Shown here: in pieces, positions 1-9,914 of the stretch | Position numbering within the stretch: position 1 is the first letter of the stretch | How the letters are laid out: each line of letters begins with the position of its first letter | Assembly: GCA_012656075.1 (NCBI GenBank) | Contig: JAAKBF010000012.1 | Coordinates: 558,001 to 622,000, forward strand | Direction of reading: 5' to 3' | Length of the DNA stretch: 64,000 nucleotides | Origin: Phytophthora hibernalis | Taxonomy: Eukaryota > Oomycota > Peronosporomycetes > Peronosporales > Peronosporaceae | Made by a program: the position numbers and the translations under genes | Notes under the pieces: generated by a model | Databases searched by the model: none | The model's input: the letters and a program-made list of their open reading frames with translations, nothing else | Told to the model about the DNA's origin: nothing

Positions 1-837
1 AGGCTTGCGCCGTGTACTACGAGAAGAACCCTGCTAAGGCTGCCGCGCAGCCTTGGCAGGGCGGAGGCCGACTTCAAGCGTCCTACACCGTTTGCTGAGC
101 GTCGCCCTACGCAGCTGAAGGACCTGACGGTGCTGCCTACCACCAACATCGCGTCTCAAGGCTGGTGACATTATGCTGGACCACTACCGTGGCAAGATTG
201 ACGAGCAGATTGCATACAACATTGGCATTCAGGAGGCTTCGGGCATGGACATCCTGGTCCACGGTGAGCCTGAGCGTACTGACATGGTTGAGTACTTCGC
301 TGAGAAGCTGAATGGCTTTGCGTTCACGCAGAAAGGATGGGTGCATAGTTATGGATCGCGCTGCGTTCGCCCGCCGATCATGTTTGCTGACCTGGCGCGC
401 CCCGTTGACATGACGGTCCGTGAGTTTGTCGTTGCTCAGTCGTTCACGACTAAGCCCGTGAAGGGTTTGCTCACTGGCCCCGTTACCATCCTGAACTGGT
501 CGTTCCCCGTAAGGATACCAGCCGCAAGGATAACTCTTTCCAGCTTGCTCTGTGCCCGTGTGACGAGGTTGCCGACCTCGAGGCGGTCTAGTGCGTCGTG
601 ATCCAGATGGACGAGTCTGCCCTTCGTGAGAGTATGCCTATGAAGCCTGCTAAGAAGGACGAGTACTTGAACTGGGCCGTGGGCGCTTTCCGTCTGCCGA
701 CTGCCGTCGCCAAGAACGAGACGTCGATCCACACGCACATGTGCTACTGTGAGTTCTCGGACTGCATGCACGCCATCGACGCCATTGACGCTGACGTGAA
801 ATTCATCGAGAACGCTCGTTCGGATGACGAGAGCTGA
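1..837 (+). pseudogene. Cobalamin-independent methionine synthase remnant (left copy)
   Basis: MetE-type enzymes transfer a methyl group from methyltetrahydrofolate to homocysteine. Recognisable C-terminal blocks are MDILVHGEPERTDMVEYFAE, GWVHSYGSRCVRPPI, GLLTGPVTILNWSF and THMCYCEFSD; the last holds zinc-ligand-type His and Cys residues. The reading frame is broken: frame changes lie near 60-75 and 165-175, another near 510-530 follows the LNWSF block, and an in-frame stop sits near 590. The sequence ends after the ENARSDDE block, earlier than intact enzymes. The start lies outside the window. With several lesions plus truncation it is a pseudogene; the same lesions occur in the inverted copy at 55624-56510, so decay came before the duplication. 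Confidence 0.9.
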
Positions 838-1003
838 TGCAATGTTTCAAGTGATGAAGGCCAAACAAGTGACGTATGCAACTGGTCTACGGGAATAAAT
901 GATGGACGGTGTGCCAGTGGGTCGGATACGGTTAGCCAACTTTATGAGTATGAGGCACGAAGGAACATAAGAAAGAAGAAGTAATGAATAAGGCCGTTTC
1001 CGT

Positions 1004-1452
1004 TCACAAGCCGTACTTATATGACGTGTTGCTTGTGGAAAAAGATCGCGTACTGTAAATTACTTCCCGCTCAGCATCTCTATGTTGAAAACGTCGCGCA
1101 GATCTTCCAAGAGTAGGATCTTGTTGGCATATTCTGCGCGGGTGCGGAAGTGCGGAAGTGCAGCGGCCCTGATCTTCGTACTTCTTCTTCTTGCGCACGT
1201 CTTCGCCGTCCGTGTCGTTGCTGTAGTCGTCCACGGGCAGATCTGCCAACGATTGTTTTTCTTGACCAATATAGGGACGCACGGTCGCTTGCAAGAAGTT
1301 GACGACCACTTCATCCAGCCCTGCATCGTAGTATACAACGAGGTGCACCTCGCAGTACAGCATAAGCGTACTTGGTTTAGTGCAGCGTTATGAACGCTGC
1401 GTCGATGCAGATCGAGCTCAATGGACTTTGCTGCACGAGTGGTCGGATGCAA
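1004..1452 (-). pseudogene. Unrecognised reading-frame remnant, left copy
   Basis: Two overlapping minus-strand frames cover this stretch. One reads with natural composition through ATVRPYIGQEKQSLADLPVD into a lysine-rich tract (VRKKKKYED); the other takes over with KILLLEDLRDVFNIEMLSGK before a stop. This suggests one coding tail with a frameshift near 1150. A diverged copy of the YCEVHLV / LDEVVVN block lies just upstream at about 1510-1590, so the locus carries an internal tandem duplication. I do not recognise the family. The same sequence is repeated at 55010-55458. Confidence 0.35.
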
Positions 1453-1609
1453 CGTCCTGAACGCCGCGCCGAAGCACGTCGAGAGCCGCCGTAGTTACAT
1501 CCAAGCCACGGTGTATGTTGACGTCCACTTCATCCAGCACCTGCATTGTACGAGATGCGCCTCGCAGTACAGCGTCTTGTTCTGAAGTTTCTGTAGTTTT
1601 TTTCTAGAG

Positions 1610-2999
1610 GTCCCAAAACAACTACAGCTGACGTGGTCCGTCTTGCAGCGAACAAACTGCTACTGGGGTGCGACCTGGAAAGTCGACGCGGATGCTACAA
1701 CGAGGATACCATGTTTGGTGTTGCATCCATGCTCTGTCGACTGGGTGTGCGACTGAACTCGACGTCGGCTTTGGCGTCAAGGCTCATCGCAGACTTCATG
1801 GCGATCCTCGCATATGTGAATTTTGAGAAAGACGGGTACTTGAGCAGCTATGCGTCAGACCCAATACTCACCTTGGGCGCTATGAAAGTGTGGTATGGAC
1901 ATGATGACGTTCTCTCGAAGTATATTCTGCCTCAGCTCAAAAAGTTGATACTGGATGAAGCGCTGGATACTGGCGAAGTCGGTGAGATGGTCGCTCGTAT
2001 TGTGCTGCTTCTTGCGATGGATAAATGCGTGATGGGTGAAAAACGATTCATCAGTGCGATATTACAGGCAAGTTTATACTTGTGCAGGACTTCTTGAAAG
2101 AGCTGGGTGTTGGAAAGATGCCAATACTGAAGAAAAAATGGCCAAGCCAGACCAAGAGACAACGACGGCTTTTAACGACTGGTGCTCGCAGTGGGATGGC
2201 TGGCAAATGAGGTTCACTCACTTCGTCCAGCTGAAGTTTCTTCCAAATGAGGATACGCTGTGGTATTTGCTGGGGCGTCCGGCCGCAGAGATGTTTCCGC
2301 GCAACCAGAAAGGAGGGGATCTGTTGATCCCAATATTTCGGAAGGAAAAGGTAATTATGGGCTCGAAGGCGGAGTGGAAAACGGAGGCGTCGATGATTTT
2401 GATACAGGTGAAAAACAGACACCCTTCAGACAAGTTACAAACCCCTATTGTCAATCCGCTAAGCAAGAATCCTTTCCGTGACGTCATTCACATGAACGTC
2501 CAAGAAGAAAACAGCTCGAAGTATCGGTTCATTTATGCCAAGAAATTGAACGATTCGGACGAAGCGAACACGGCATCCTCGGAGCTCGGGTTCACGCTGT
2601 GCTATCGCTCGCTGCGTCGTGAAGCGTACCCGTTTCTAGATGAGGAAGTGGCTTCCAGATTGACAAGTCTCGCAGAATCCGCGTGGGATCCTATGGCGCT
2701 CGTAGTAGGTGACTTACGTCATCGTCGTGATGTGGAGTACGAATATTGGACGACTGGTAGGGCAGTTTTGTCCAACGCGGTGACAGACGAGGGCCTGAAA
2801 AGGATTGCGTCTCAAGGACTTGTGGATGCACCAGGGTATTGCAACCATGCACCAGCATCCTGCGTGGGAGGTCGAAATGAAGAGGAAGAGTGCGGGAAGC
2901 AACATCCAGTCTCCACCAACAAACGAGAGCAAGAAGGACAAGGGAGCGATCTGCGCAAGCACCAACGCGTTTAACGACAAGTCGATAACACAGCGTTAA
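1610..2999 (+). pseudogene. CRN/RHS-type nuclease fragment, copy A
   Basis: This is the 3' half of a large protein whose better copy lies at 37620-39918 on the other strand. It starts abruptly at the duplication boundary. In order it has a helical block (ANKLLLGCDLESRRGCYNED, then GAMKVWYGHDD), an FNDWCSQWDGWQMRF block, and a region resembling a PD-(D/E)XK nuclease core: an Asp in GGDLLIPIF followed by MILIQVKNR, where QVK would be the catalytic Q-x-K. The frame shifts near 2060-2090 and again near 2860, where the family tail (PPTNESKKDKGAICASTNAF) continues in another frame. The lysine/glutamate-rich linker of copy B is absent. CRN/RHS effectors are known to join P-loop NTPase and restriction-nuclease-like domains; assigning this fragment there is inference from motifs. 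Confidence 0.7.
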
Positions 3000-3575
3000 A
3001 TGGATGCATATACGTGTAAAGAAGTCTAACGCGGAGAAGATCCGGAGAGACTGATGGCAAATTGTGCACGATCGAAGGTGAAAGTCGAGAGGCATCGAAA
3101 AGAAATCATTGATTTTGCCACGCAAGAAATATAATTTCTCCTAGACGTATAGCTGACACCTGAAGTACCTTGGTGCCAATCATCGCGCTTTTGTGCATCT
3201 CTCAAAGGAGCTCTTCTTGTGTCCATTTGTTTCAGCTGAATATCTTCAACCCCCACCGCTTCTGTCGTCGAAGAGAATTGCCCACCATTTGTTTCTTCTA
3301 GCTTGATTTTGGTTTACTGAAAGCAGACAAATGGAACATGACTTGAGCTATCAATAGCTTTGCTTACGAACGTCACGGTTTAAAAACGCACAACCTCAAT
3401 CGAAGTTACTATTTCAAGGAAGTAGTAAGTGCAAATTGGTTGTCGACTTTAGACTATCAATTTACTTGCATCAACTGTCAGTGGACAATCTACTCATGTT
3501 GAGCGAGATGTCTTCATTAGGCAAACTCAAAAGAGCAGCTAGACAAATTGTGTCAATAATTTCTCATTTTCAGGT
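3000..3575 (-). pseudogene. Membrane-protein gene family, copy A (5' part)
   Basis: The minus strand from 3288 begins with an ATG followed by MVGNSLRRQKRW, then after a shift MGVEDIQLKQMDTRRAPL and WHQGTSGVSY. It matches the start of copy D at 61557. The upstream 290 bp to 3575 also matches, in inverse, about 61261-61556, so promoter sequence was duplicated with it. The body is deleted: only the family tail TFTFDRAQFAISL remains before the convergent end of the nuclease fragment at 2999. The function is unknown. Confidence 0.55.
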
Positions 3576-3599
3576 AAAACTCTTAACAATTTAGTGCTC

Positions 3600-4402
3600 C
3601 GTTAGAGGAAGCGATGTTACTTGCACCCCAACCACCCTTTAATTTCAGGATCATACGCATCACCCACGTCTTGTGCAATCTGCTGTTGTCGCATTCCAAT
3701 CGGGAGGGTTCGCAGTGCAAGCGATCCCATAAATCTTGCGTTATAGCACATGGCCTCCACCCACCGATACATTGTCCCGTTGCACGGGGCCATTTGCTCT
3801 GACGTAGGTAGGCCTTCCAACACTCCTACACCTTACGATCGGGATCCAAACACGAAACTGCGAGATTTCCCCACACGGGATGCACGCCACATTTGGCATC
3901 TTCAAGATCGCCAACACCACGCACCGCGATCGGAAACTCCAAATGACTTCAGGTGGGTAGCGGAAGAAAAGTCAGGTAAACTATACATCGCAGGCATGGA
4001 CGCGAGAACTAAACGCTCGAGATTATGTAGATGATCGAAATCAGGGACTTCCTTAAGGACGAGAAAGCACGCTTAGGTAAGTGATTTTAATGTTTGTGAG
4101 TCCCCAGAATGAAGGTAGCTTGGTCATGGGAGCAAACGCTGCAAAGTGAATGAACGTGAGTGAAGCCATATCATCGAACATATTGTCAGGTAGGACCACC
4201 ACGGGACAGGAAAAATTGCTTTCAACAGGCCTACGTATTTCACAAGTTAGTTCCTTGAGAATAATGATCACAGGCCACAAAAAATACTTAGGGGTGCTTC
4301 ATTCGGGGGCAGGTTAACTGGTACTCGAGTTTCTTGAACTCGTTAACCCCGGCAGGAAAAATTTGCGAATGAGTGACCTGAAACCAGTAAAAATGTCAGT
4401 CT
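3600..4402 (-). pseudogene. Secreted LRR-protein gene fragment, copy 1
   Basis: Minus-strand frames give leucine-rich-repeat text (VVVLPDNMFDDMASLTFIHF, MTKLPSFWGLTNIK, NLERLVLASMPAMYSLPDF). The cysteine-bearing tail of an oomycete LRR family follows: MAPCNGTMYRWVEAMCYN, then IGMRQQQIAQDVGDAYDPEI and a final GWLGCK before the stop near 3615. Frames change at about 4050, 3930 and 3830. Compared with the copy at 41860-42400, roughly 75 bp are missing near 3832. The 5' end is lost. Related copies lie at 39919-40372, 41860-42400 and 48118-48780. Members of this family are usually extracellular or membrane-anchored; no signal peptide survives here. Confidence 0.65.
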
Positions 4403-4812
4403 CGGAGTATTACTGTAAAATAAAACAATACAGGAAGCAACGACACAAATTTTACACAACACAGTTGACCCTCTAATACTTAATTCCAAAATGGGGACTT
4501 ACTAATTAGGACAGGTTGTACAGCTTCAAACTTTGAGAACAATTCGACTAAAAAATCTGAAATGGCTTTTATATAACAGGTCTACCCTTTTCTAAGAAAT
4601 TTGAAAACCGGCGTTCTACATCTTTCAAAAGTAAATGCATAAAAGTAAGAGGTTTGATCAACCTTTTGGGAGAAACTCGATTAAAATCCAGAGAAAAAGA
4701 GTTGTTGCTGCTGCGCGACCACTTTTCGAATTCACTTTTCGAGCTTCGCGAACTTTTCAAGCTTTGGAGAACTACAGATTTGTCAGAAATCACAAGTGAA
4801 GGAAGCGTGGAA
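4403..4812. other. AT-rich spacer, no gene seen
   Basis: No reading frame with convincing coding character is present. The part from about 4680 onward resembles the upstream flank of the related gene start at 60175, so it probably carried the promoter of the fragment beginning at 4813. Confidence 0.5.
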
Positions 4813-5079
4813 ATGGCTGACGACATGCCGATGCAGAACTCAGAGAACACTCCCAGTAGTCCAGCGCAGGTATTAATTAAAATACGCCAGTCCCTGTGAC
4901 TCCATGTAGTGACGATAGTATAACAGTCTTATGTGGTGGCAGGAAGCGCTGGACCAGAAAGAGAAAGTGAAAGTGCTTGCCAAGTTCGTGAACGACGAGG
5001 TCTTCAGGCGCTTGCAGACGGAACCTTTCACTTCAAAGTACAACGTTAAAGAGCGGAAGGAGGTTTTGTCTGACGAGGT
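4813..5079 (+). pseudogene. CRN-type NTPase, 5' end only (copy 1)
   Basis: Exon 1 (4813-4869) encodes MADDMPMQNSENTPSSPAQ. A 73-nt intron with GT and AG borders (4870-4942) follows, then exon 2 reads EALDQKEKVKVLAKF and NDEVFRRLQTEPFTSKYN. It is closely related to the longer copy at 60175-60817, with the same intron position and phase. Similarity stops at about 5079 inside exon 2, so this is a 5' fragment cut off before the P-loop. The CRN1 gene begins 330 bp downstream. Confidence 0.65.
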
Positions 5080-5363
5080 GAGTAGTAATATTCAGCAGGT
5101 TACGCAGTGATTTTCTTTTTCTTAGCTTTATTTTACAAAGAGAATAGGTTTAACCGTTTCTTATGCGATGCTAGGGGTTTCATCGACGCAACCTCTCGAC
5201 CAGCACCCAACGCTTTAGGAGTGTTCGTAGACAGCTTAACCGTTTCTAATCCCCAAATGTTGGTTCAGAAGCGTCCTTACAACCTCTGACCATTGGGTGA
5301 GGTAGGGCTACATCTATGTGACAGCGCTTCATCACGCCTTTTTCCCGCTTAACTACGATATCA

Positions 5364-5406
5364 AAATTCTCCCTCCCTTCTCTCTCATCTGCCGCGTGAA
5401 GATAAG
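5364..5406 (+). promoter_or_regulatory. CRN1 leader / damaged initiator region
   Basis: The block from the pyrimidine-rich stretch to GCCGCGTG just before the start codon is shared with the leader of CRN2 (45055-45110, minus strand). CRN2 has an initiator-like CTCATTCCAGAATCTGCC here; CRN1 has CTCATCTGCC, so about 8 bases are missing between the initiator and the flanking element. Confidence 0.6.
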
Positions 5407-6721
5407 ATGGTAACGCTCTTTTGTGCGATCGTTGGTGCAGCGGGAAGCGTGTTCTCCATCGACATTGACACGAACAAGTCCGTGGATCACTTGAAGAAGG
5501 CGATCAAGGAGGAGAAGCCGAACAAGATCCAGTGTGATGCGGACGAGCTGCAGCTCTTCCTGGCGAAGAAGGGCGACGCGTGGCTGAAAGATGACGATCC
5601 TGCTGCGCTGGAGTTGGAAGAAGGAAATACGCATCAAGACATTCAAACGGTGATCGATGGCGAGAAGATGAGGGCGACGAAGACTTTGCAGCACTGGCTG
5701 TTTGACAAGAACAAAATGCCGCAGCCATCCACTGACCAAATCCACGTGCTGGTGGTGGTTCCGGAAAGTTCAGCGAAAGAAGCTACGGCCGCCTTGACGC
5801 CGGTGATTATTGACCAAGTGGAGATATGAGAAGATGCTATCGATTTCCATATCAACATGCACACGCTCGAAAGAAGGGAACGTGATGACAACATTGGGTT
5901 ACAAGTACTCGACCATTGATGTCGCGGAAGACATAGATGGCTCGATTCATCCTTACGCATGGCACGAAAACGTAGCTGAGGACCACTTAGAGCAACGGAC
6001 GGGGTACATGCAGTACTTTCGAGACAACCTTCCGGGTGTCTTGAATCAAGACGAAAGCAGAACAACTCCTTCAAGATCTTCCCCAAGACTGAAGCCCAAG
6101 TATTATCTGAAGGACTCAACGCAGGTGAAGAACTTGCTCGACTGCGATGTTTCAAGCAGTTTGCCCTTCAAAGTGAAGGGGACGACGGATATGATGATTA
6201 TCGACGAAGCGGCAAACTCCATGGATGAAGTTTTTGCTGGTCTTCACTTTGTGATCGAACTCAAGAAGGAACAGTGTGGTGCCAAAGAACGATGCCAAAT
6301 ACTGCTTGAGTTGGTTGCGGCGGACTTGAAAAGTGAAAACCGTTGTGCTCCTGTGGGATTGCTCACCAACTTGAACAACTACTGGTATTTTCTGTGGTTC
6401 ACGCCAGACAGAGAAATCGCGAGATTGACGCTCAGGTGTCCTAACGGATTCCAAATGATGAAAGAACTTCTGAAGGAGACAAATAGGGTTGCATCAACTG
6501 GAGTGTTTCCCATGCGGATTCCTTTCTTGCGTGTACCTCTTCCGAAGCGTCAGAAGTTGCTCAAAGCTGCACCTGCAGGCGATGATGCCGCAACAGAAAT
6601 GCTGGAGAGATACGAGTTGATGTCTGATGAGCTCAGTCCGGAGTTCTTGCTGGCGAGGAGGATGGAATACGAATTTCGAATGGTTCGTGCAATGCCGATT
6701 CACAGTGGAATGTACTCCTAA
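5407..6721 (+). CDS. Crinkler (CRN) effector candidate CRN1, frameshifted
   Basis: CRN proteins are oomycete effectors that typically act in host nuclei. The first frame (5407-5829) has the ubiquitin-like header with LFLAK at residues 50-54 and the HVLVVVP motif that ends the header. The second frame (5810-6721) carries the C-terminal domain, including an Asp in GTTDMMIID followed by HFVIELKKE, which looks like the D...E-x-K core of a PD-(D/E)XK nuclease. The two frames overlap by 20 bases and need a frame change near 5815-5825, so as it stands the header and effector domain are not joined. There is no classical signal peptide, as in many CRNs. It could be a recent pseudogene or carry a sequence error. 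The start is supported by the leader shared with CRN2. Confidence 0.82.
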
Positions 6722-6943
6722 TGGTTTAGATAAGAAGCCGAGTCTGGACCAAATCAAGTTATCCAGGAGCTCACTGCAGACGCTGCCACTGCTTTACTAG
6801 TTATCTTAAGGTGAAGAAGACTCAAAATTCGAAGCAGTGATAAATGAATATCCTTATTAAGCACACATGCCTGGAATCGTTAGATTCAATATTACTGGTA
6901 GTAAACAATTCAGCTCAACGTAACTTGCTACTTTTGCTCCTTA
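6669..6943. repeat. CRN1 tail and 3' flank, duplicated at 35264-35533
   Basis: The last 18 codons of CRN1 and about 220 bp of downstream sequence recur as a direct copy at 35264-35533 with a handful of differences, including a small indel near 6800. At 35263 the copy joins unrelated sequence inside the codon series, so it is a fragment of a second CRN1-like gene. Confidence 0.9.
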
Positions 6944-6977
6944 ATTATTGTTTATCCTAACAAATGTAAATATAAAG

Positions 6978-7208
6978 ATGGCGTTCTCATCCGATAAATA
7001 TCAACTTAACAAGGAGCGTATCAAAGCCGCTCAAAAGCGCTACTATCTCAATACGAGAGAAACACGTATCGATAAGCAGCGAGAGTACGATGAGAAGCAC
7101 CGCGATCAAATTAATGCTCAAAAGCGAAACTCGTACGCGGTAAAGAAAAAATCGAACTTAAGCAAAGTGAAACCGAAATTACCAGCGAAACCTAACTTAG
7201 CTAATTAA
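6978..7208 (+). CDS. Small lysine-rich protein, probable virus-like element gene
   Basis: A 76-residue reading frame starting MAFSSDKYQLNKERIKAAQK is dense in Lys, Arg and Tyr (KRYYLNTRETR, KQREYDEKHRDQ, YAVKKK). It looks like a basic helical, possibly nucleic-acid-binding protein. It sits directly upstream of the Polinton-like frames at 7262-8472 in the same orientation and shares their AT-rich composition, which differs from the CRN gene before it. The family is not recognised. Confidence 0.45.
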   Translation: MAFSSDKYQLNKERIKAAQKRYYLNTRETRIDKQREYDEKHRDQINAQKRNSYAVKKKSNLSKVKPKLPAKPNLAN

Positions 7209-7261
7209 TTAAAAAATCGAAAATAGAAAGTCGATACTGAGATAGACCGCACCTAAATCAC

Positions 7262-8472
7262 TTTTAGGAGTTGATGATAGCTACATTCAATTTCTATTTG
7301 GATGCGATACAGTATCAGAGATCTCTAAGGTGGATTTAGCGCGCAATTTACTTCCTCGATCGACTGTTGGATTTGGTAAGCACAAGACCAAATCGTTCGA
7401 ATGGGTCAAGGCCAACGATAAAAACATTATCATTGGCTCCAAAGTCTTGACAAGGCTTTTGCCAGGTATCTCTAAATTAATTTTTTTGCAGATTTTTCTT
7501 GAGGTCTAACATATAAAGACGATCCTGAGCGAAAAAAGTATAACTATAACGACGACCCCACGAGGGAAAATGTAACCACCGATAATATATAGCAAGTGTG
7601 TTTGCCTACGAACTTGAGGGATTAAATAGATTAAATATCTGAGCTATTAAATTGGGGAGCAGCTACCGAGTCAAGGTTCGTGGTAGAACCGGTACGATGG
7701 TATATGTTAGCAACATTTCCAACCGTAAGAATCAGGAACTCGTAGCTAAGCAATATAAGGTCTCTACGGATCAACTCAAAAGCACATGTCGGCTAACTAC
7801 AAAGCTGATCCTAAGTACCGTTTCTACAACAATAAAAAACATGGAGTCTCATCTATATGAGAGTATCCAGGCCTCAGAGTTCTATGACAAGCTTGAGAAC
7901 GTTCTCGCAAGCCAGAAGAATGATTTCAAGGTCAATATCGCTCTAGGATATGATCTAATCAGCAAGATGGATGATAGTTTTAGTCAATTTTGGCATCCAC
8001 ACATTGCTAACACGTCTGTATTTGAAAGACCGGTTGCCATCAACAGCAAGGCAGACATTCGTAAGAAGGTCATTTCCGAGATTCGATCAATGGAGTTAGT
8101 CGACAAGCTCAACTACCCATCGAGTGGATATTAGCTTAAGGCGATAACAGGATTTAAGATTTTCATTTACCATCGCAAGCATGCCCTTGGAGATAGCGAG
8201 GTTGTCATCCCCAAGATCATCCGCGATAACAAGCGTGTTATCAACTTCCCGAAAACGAACAACAAATGCGTTTTCCACTGCATTGCTTACCACACCCAGT
8301 CTGGTACTAAGAAAGACCCACGGTTCATTCAGGCTCTGGTGAAGGCGGTGTTCAAGCGCTACTGTTCTTTCAAGGGTATTATTTATACACTGAGTCTGTT
8401 CCGTAATTTCAAGTCGATCGATCTTCTACAGCTTGATGAGGTGGAGGAATGCTTCCAACTGAGCATAAATGT
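7262..8472 (+). pseudogene. Polinton/virus-like protein-primed DNA polymerase N-terminal region
   Basis: Three pieces lie on one strand. 7262-7480 reads FLFGCDTVSEISKVDLARN to KVLTRLLPG. 7652-8134 contains SQFWHPHIANTSVFERP and YPSSGY. After an in-frame TAG at 8132-8134 the same frame continues with AITGFKIFIYHRKH, VINFPKTNNKCVFHCIAYH and FKSIDLLQLDEVEECFQL. The pattern 'S-S-G-Y ... I-N-F ... N-N-K-C-x-x-x-C' resembles the region before the palm in PolB-like proteins of Maverick/Polinton elements. No polymerase palm motif follows: similarity breaks at about 8472. Assignment is by motif pattern only. Confidence 0.45.
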
Positions 8473-8483
8473 ACCTTCACCGT

Positions 8484-8936
8484 CACTCTCTGCCGTCTTC
8501 GTTTCTTTGGTGGCAGTGGGACGTCGGACACCTCGGACTCTGATTCGCTCGCCGCTTCTTCCTCACTGGACCCGACGACGGCTTTGGTGTGCCGCAACTT
8601 GGCCTTCCTATCCTCCCGTCTCGCATTTCTTTTCTCCATCGCTGCTTCCGTTCGCGCTTCTGTTCGTTTCCGAGCCCTCTTCTTCGACACGGCCCAGCAG
8701 TGGCCATTCCAGACGCGGTCCTCCGGCACCTCCCAAACTCCGGAAATGACGTTGTGGACGCCAGCCGGGTTCGTAAAGAGCGCAAAGTTTTCCGTGTTGC
8801 CCCCGTCAATGCCACAGTCGGTTTCCGAGTTGTCGCCACCGGATCCGTCCAGACAGCATTGCCGACGCCAGGGACAAGCAGTAGATGGTAGATTGGATTT
8901 TTCCGGATAAATTTGATGACGCGTATCCGGAAACAC
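8484..8936 (-). CDS. Unrecognised protein with acidic-basic tail
   Basis: A minus-strand frame of about 150 residues contains FALFTNPAGVHNVISGVWEV and EDRVWNGHCWAVSKKRARKR, a charged helical stretch, and a tail with EEEAASESESEVSD followed by LPPKKRRRQRVTV, which resembles a nuclear localisation signal. It abuts the virus-like fragment. It could be a transposon-encoded protein; no family is recognised. A perfect 14-bp inverted repeat (8899-8912 and 8942-8955) lies at its 5' end. Confidence 0.35.
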
Positions 8937-8955
8937 TACATATTTATCCGGAAAA

Positions 8956-9808
8956 CTAAACGATAAACTGTACCGACTAGCAGGTACACTCAGGGATTGA
9001 TAGTAAAAAACGTATCAGTAGTACTAAAACTTATAAAATTAATATTTTTCGATGTACTAAATCAGGTTTAAATTATAATAGTATTACATTTAAAGAATAA
9101 AGTACTATTCGTTTAAATACTAATACTAGAATCAAACTACTACATGTATTAATACATGTACTAGTAAAACAGCAGTGTGCGTTTTGCCTTGCTCCGCTAG
9201 CAATATAATGTTCTGGATGGCCGAGCATGCTTTGCCTTGGAGGTCTGCCCGGCAAGCCCCAAACAGGCTCATTCAAGCACCACTAAGCTTCGGATAGATC
9301 GATCTGAGAGCGACCAATAGTGCTATAAGACATGTACATTAACGTTATCGAAAATATGGTCTGGAAGCGACCCGATGGTCAGAAGGCCAGGCCTCACCGC
9401 TGGAGGTTCCGCAGAGTTGGAGCTGGATGCGACGTGACTTCGGGCTCAGCTAGCTGCAGCGGAGCTCTGGTCGAGGCCACACCAGGTTGGTGGCCAGCAC
9501 CGTGGCGGACTGACGACGGCCTGGATACAACTACTGGACTGCAGCGCGCTACGTCACACGGCGAAAAGCTTATTCTGCTGTACTTTTCTGCCTGTCGGTC
9601 CGGAAAATAAGGAGGAGATAGCGCTGCAACACTTGAGGACGCCTCGTATTGGCCTGAGGCCTGACGCTCCGCAGCACGTCCCACATTGCTGGTTAACACT
9701 GATGGTGCATCAATAACCTTGCGTTTTTGCGTAAGTTATGCATGGTTAGCGTATGTTCTCCATACTTTATCCAACTTGACAGTCCAAGTGAAGCAACATC
9801 CTTTCGCC
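8956..9808. other. AT-rich spacer with palindrome, no gene seen
   Basis: The first 250 bp are very AT-rich and include the perfect 20-bp palindrome TACATGTATTAATACATGTA at 9141-9160. From 9330 to 9700 composition is GC-richer, but no frame has recognisable protein motifs. Confidence 0.5.
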
Positions 9809-9852
9809 GGGAGATGATATTCGCAGGAAGCTATCTCTTATTCGCAGGACCC
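9809..9852 (+). repeat. MULE left terminal inverted repeat
   Basis: 44 bp beginning GGGAGATGATATTCGCAGGA and ending GCAGGACCC. It contains the motif ATTCGCAGGA twice, about 20 bp apart. It is the inverse of 14548-14589 plus two flanking bases. Confidence 0.88.
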
Positions 9853-9914
9853 TATAGTTAACCGAGGTACAATCCCATGCATATCCATGCATAGCCAGGT
9901 GGTAATACATATTT

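Larger units (their letters stand above)
1..1608. repeat. Left arm of a 1.6-kb inverted duplication
   Basis: This segment is nearly identical, in reverse complement, to 54860-56476; base 1 pairs with base 56476. The match runs through the methionine synthase remnant, the spacer and the small reading frame at 1004-1452, then ends near 1608, where the left copy passes into CRN-type nuclease sequence. The right arm continues past 56476 in methionine synthase sequence, so the left arm is probably cut by the window edge. The copies differ by only a few bases, which points to a recent duplication or gene conversion. Confidence 0.93.

Noticed and set aside
5107..5289. Short open frame before CRN1 with a hydrophobic start
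   Set aside because: It overlaps no conserved block and lies in the spacer between an NTPase fragment and the CRN1 leader; no match in the CRN2 upstream region.
8899..8955. 14-bp perfect inverted repeat as transposon ends
   Set aside because: Only 29 bases separate the arms and no target duplication is visible; kept only as a note to the neighbouring frame.
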